Below are positions 5,184 to 6,071 of a stretch of DNA of 6,071 nucleotides, one piece after another (position 1 is the stretch's first letter; each line of letters begins with the position of its first letter). The stretch covers positions 1-6,071 of the forward strand of contig JAGGSX010000091.1 in the NCBI GenBank assembly GCA_021158865.1, written 5' to 3'. The notes under the pieces were generated by a model, which made no database searches, was not told the origin of the DNA, and worked only from the letters and a program-made list of their open reading frames with translations. A program made the position numbers and the translations under genes. This DNA is from Thermoplasmata archaeon. Lineage in GTDB: Archaea > Thermoplasmatota > E2 > UBA202 > JdFR-43.

Positions 5184-6071
5184 ATGTATAAAAAATTGTG
5201 TGGGATAACTATATGCATTATAACGATTGTTGCTCTTCCATTTGTATCAAATGTATTACCTATTTCCCATACACAATTTAAGCAACCAACTGCACCAAAA
5301 TTCCATCTCGATATTAAATTGTCAGATACTCCTAAAACATGTACAATATACGAAATTTTACCTGCTGAAATGGAAATGGGACATTTGGAAAGGGTGGCGA
5401 AAAACATCGGTATGAGTATTATAGAAAAGAAGAGTTTGCCAGATAAATATCTACTAATGAGTAATAACAAGGAAGCACTCGAATATTATCTTGAGACAGG
5501 TGTTCTAACATATACGAATTCTGAAAAAGCTTACCCAACTACTTATTCAAAACCAGATTTGCCAGATGATGCCTCAGCGATTCAAATTGCTGAAACATTC
5601 TTAAAAAACAATGATTTTTGGCGTGATAATATTCTATTTTACCGTATCGGTTACAATGTGCAGGGGATAGCCAAGAAAAGTACAGGTGAAGTAATAGATG
5701 AATGGGTAGTTGTCAAAAAAGTGTTTTATGAAGAGATACTAGGTGGAGTGCCTGTAAAAGGGGTTGGAGGAAAACTGTTTGTTTCAGTAGGAGAAAATGG
5801 AAAGGTGGTATCTTTTATTTATTCGATTAGGAAATACAAACCAATAGGAGAAATAAAAATAATTTCTCCATTGAAGGCTTTTTATAAACTACAAAATGGA
5901 GAGGGAATAATGATAAAAGATAGAGTGGTCTATGAAGGAAAAGACATCGTTATTAATAATTGTTCTTTATGTTATTATATTCCATTACTGACAGAAAACA
6001 AGGGCATGGCAATTTGTTACGAATTCAGAGGGTATCTCGAAGATACTAAGAACCCCTTTAGAATCTTTGTC
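5184..6071 (+). CDS. secreted partner protein, copy 2 (3' end outside the window)
   Basis: An open frame of 296 codons runs from ATG 5184 to the window edge with no stop. AGGTGAT at 5174-5180 is the ribosome site, and only 12 bases separate it from the caspase-like stop, so the pair is an operon. It begins MYKKLCGITICIITIVALPF, a signal or anchor. It aligns with the 309-residue partner at 1669-2598: TGVLTYT (105-111), LPDDASAIQIAETFLKNNDF (126-145), KSTGEVIDE (165-173), then VFYEEILGGVPVKGVGGKLF (180-199) with the SVGENGKVVSFI strand-turn-strand (201-212), LQNGEG (236-241), and FRGYLEDT (281-288). By that alignment only about five to ten residues are missing at the right edge. The GGVPVKG motif again recalls FTP/PepSY propeptides. 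Residues C260 and C263 (CSLC) are absent from copy 1. Confidence 0.85.
   Translation, partial: MYKKLCGITICIITIVALPFVSNVLPISHTQFKQPTAPKFHLDIKLSDTPKTCTIYEILPAEMEMGHLERVAKNIGMSIIEKKSLPDKYLLMSNNKEALEYYLETGVLTYTNSEKAYPTTYSKPDLPDDASAIQIAETFLKNNDFWRDNILFYRIGYNVQGIAKKSTGEVIDEWVVVKKVFYEEILGGVPVKGVGGKLFVSVGENGKVVSFIYSIRKYKPIGEIKIISPLKAFYKLQNGEGIMIKDRVVYEGKDIVINNCSLCYYIPLLTENKGMAICYEFRGYLEDTKNPFRIFV

Overview
The window looks archaeal, most likely a moderately AT-rich euryarchaeon of the Thermoplasmatota/Aciduliprofundum type. The evidence is TATA boxes about 25 bp upstream of probable transcription starts, Shine-Dalgarno sequences matching an archaeal anti-SD (GAGGTGAT), a NosD-type beta-helix surface protein, and a winged-helix regulator carrying two membrane segments. 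The lineage is an inference from style. No rRNA, tRNA, transposase or CRISPR is present.

Layout. At the left edge a minus-strand gene begins just outside the window; its promoter and Shine-Dalgarno lie inside (9-78). A minus-strand membrane-anchored winged-helix regulator follows (147-665). It is transcribed away from a compact control region (648-740) made of two opposed TATA boxes with a 20-bp perfect palindrome exactly between them. Rightward from there come a possible 37-codon small ORF (746-859), a secreted caspase-like (clan CD-like, DUF6345-type) protein (856-1668), and a secreted partner with an FTP/PepSY-propeptide-like look (1669-2598), all tightly coupled. A NosD-like right-handed beta-helix protein with its own promoter comes next (2697-4346). 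Then the whole 93-bp control cassette recurs with no mismatch (4367-4459), directly in front of a second caspase-like paralogue (4461-5171) and a second partner paralogue (5184 to the right edge, open, missing only a few residues).

How it fits together. The window holds two copies of a two-gene module: a secreted protein with a His-Gly ... Ala/Cys-Cys dyad, plus a secreted companion. Both copies sit behind the same operator, and a membrane-bound regulator is encoded beside the first copy. The proteins have diverged strongly while the 93-bp promoter/operator/leader is unchanged, which points to recent copying or gene conversion of the control cassette and to co-regulation of both modules. The companion resembles the propeptide of secreted metallopeptidases. 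My working hypothesis is therefore a split zymogen system at the cell surface: protease-like protein plus a separately encoded inhibitor/chaperone. The biological role is unknown, and proteolytic activity has not been shown by anything in the sequence.
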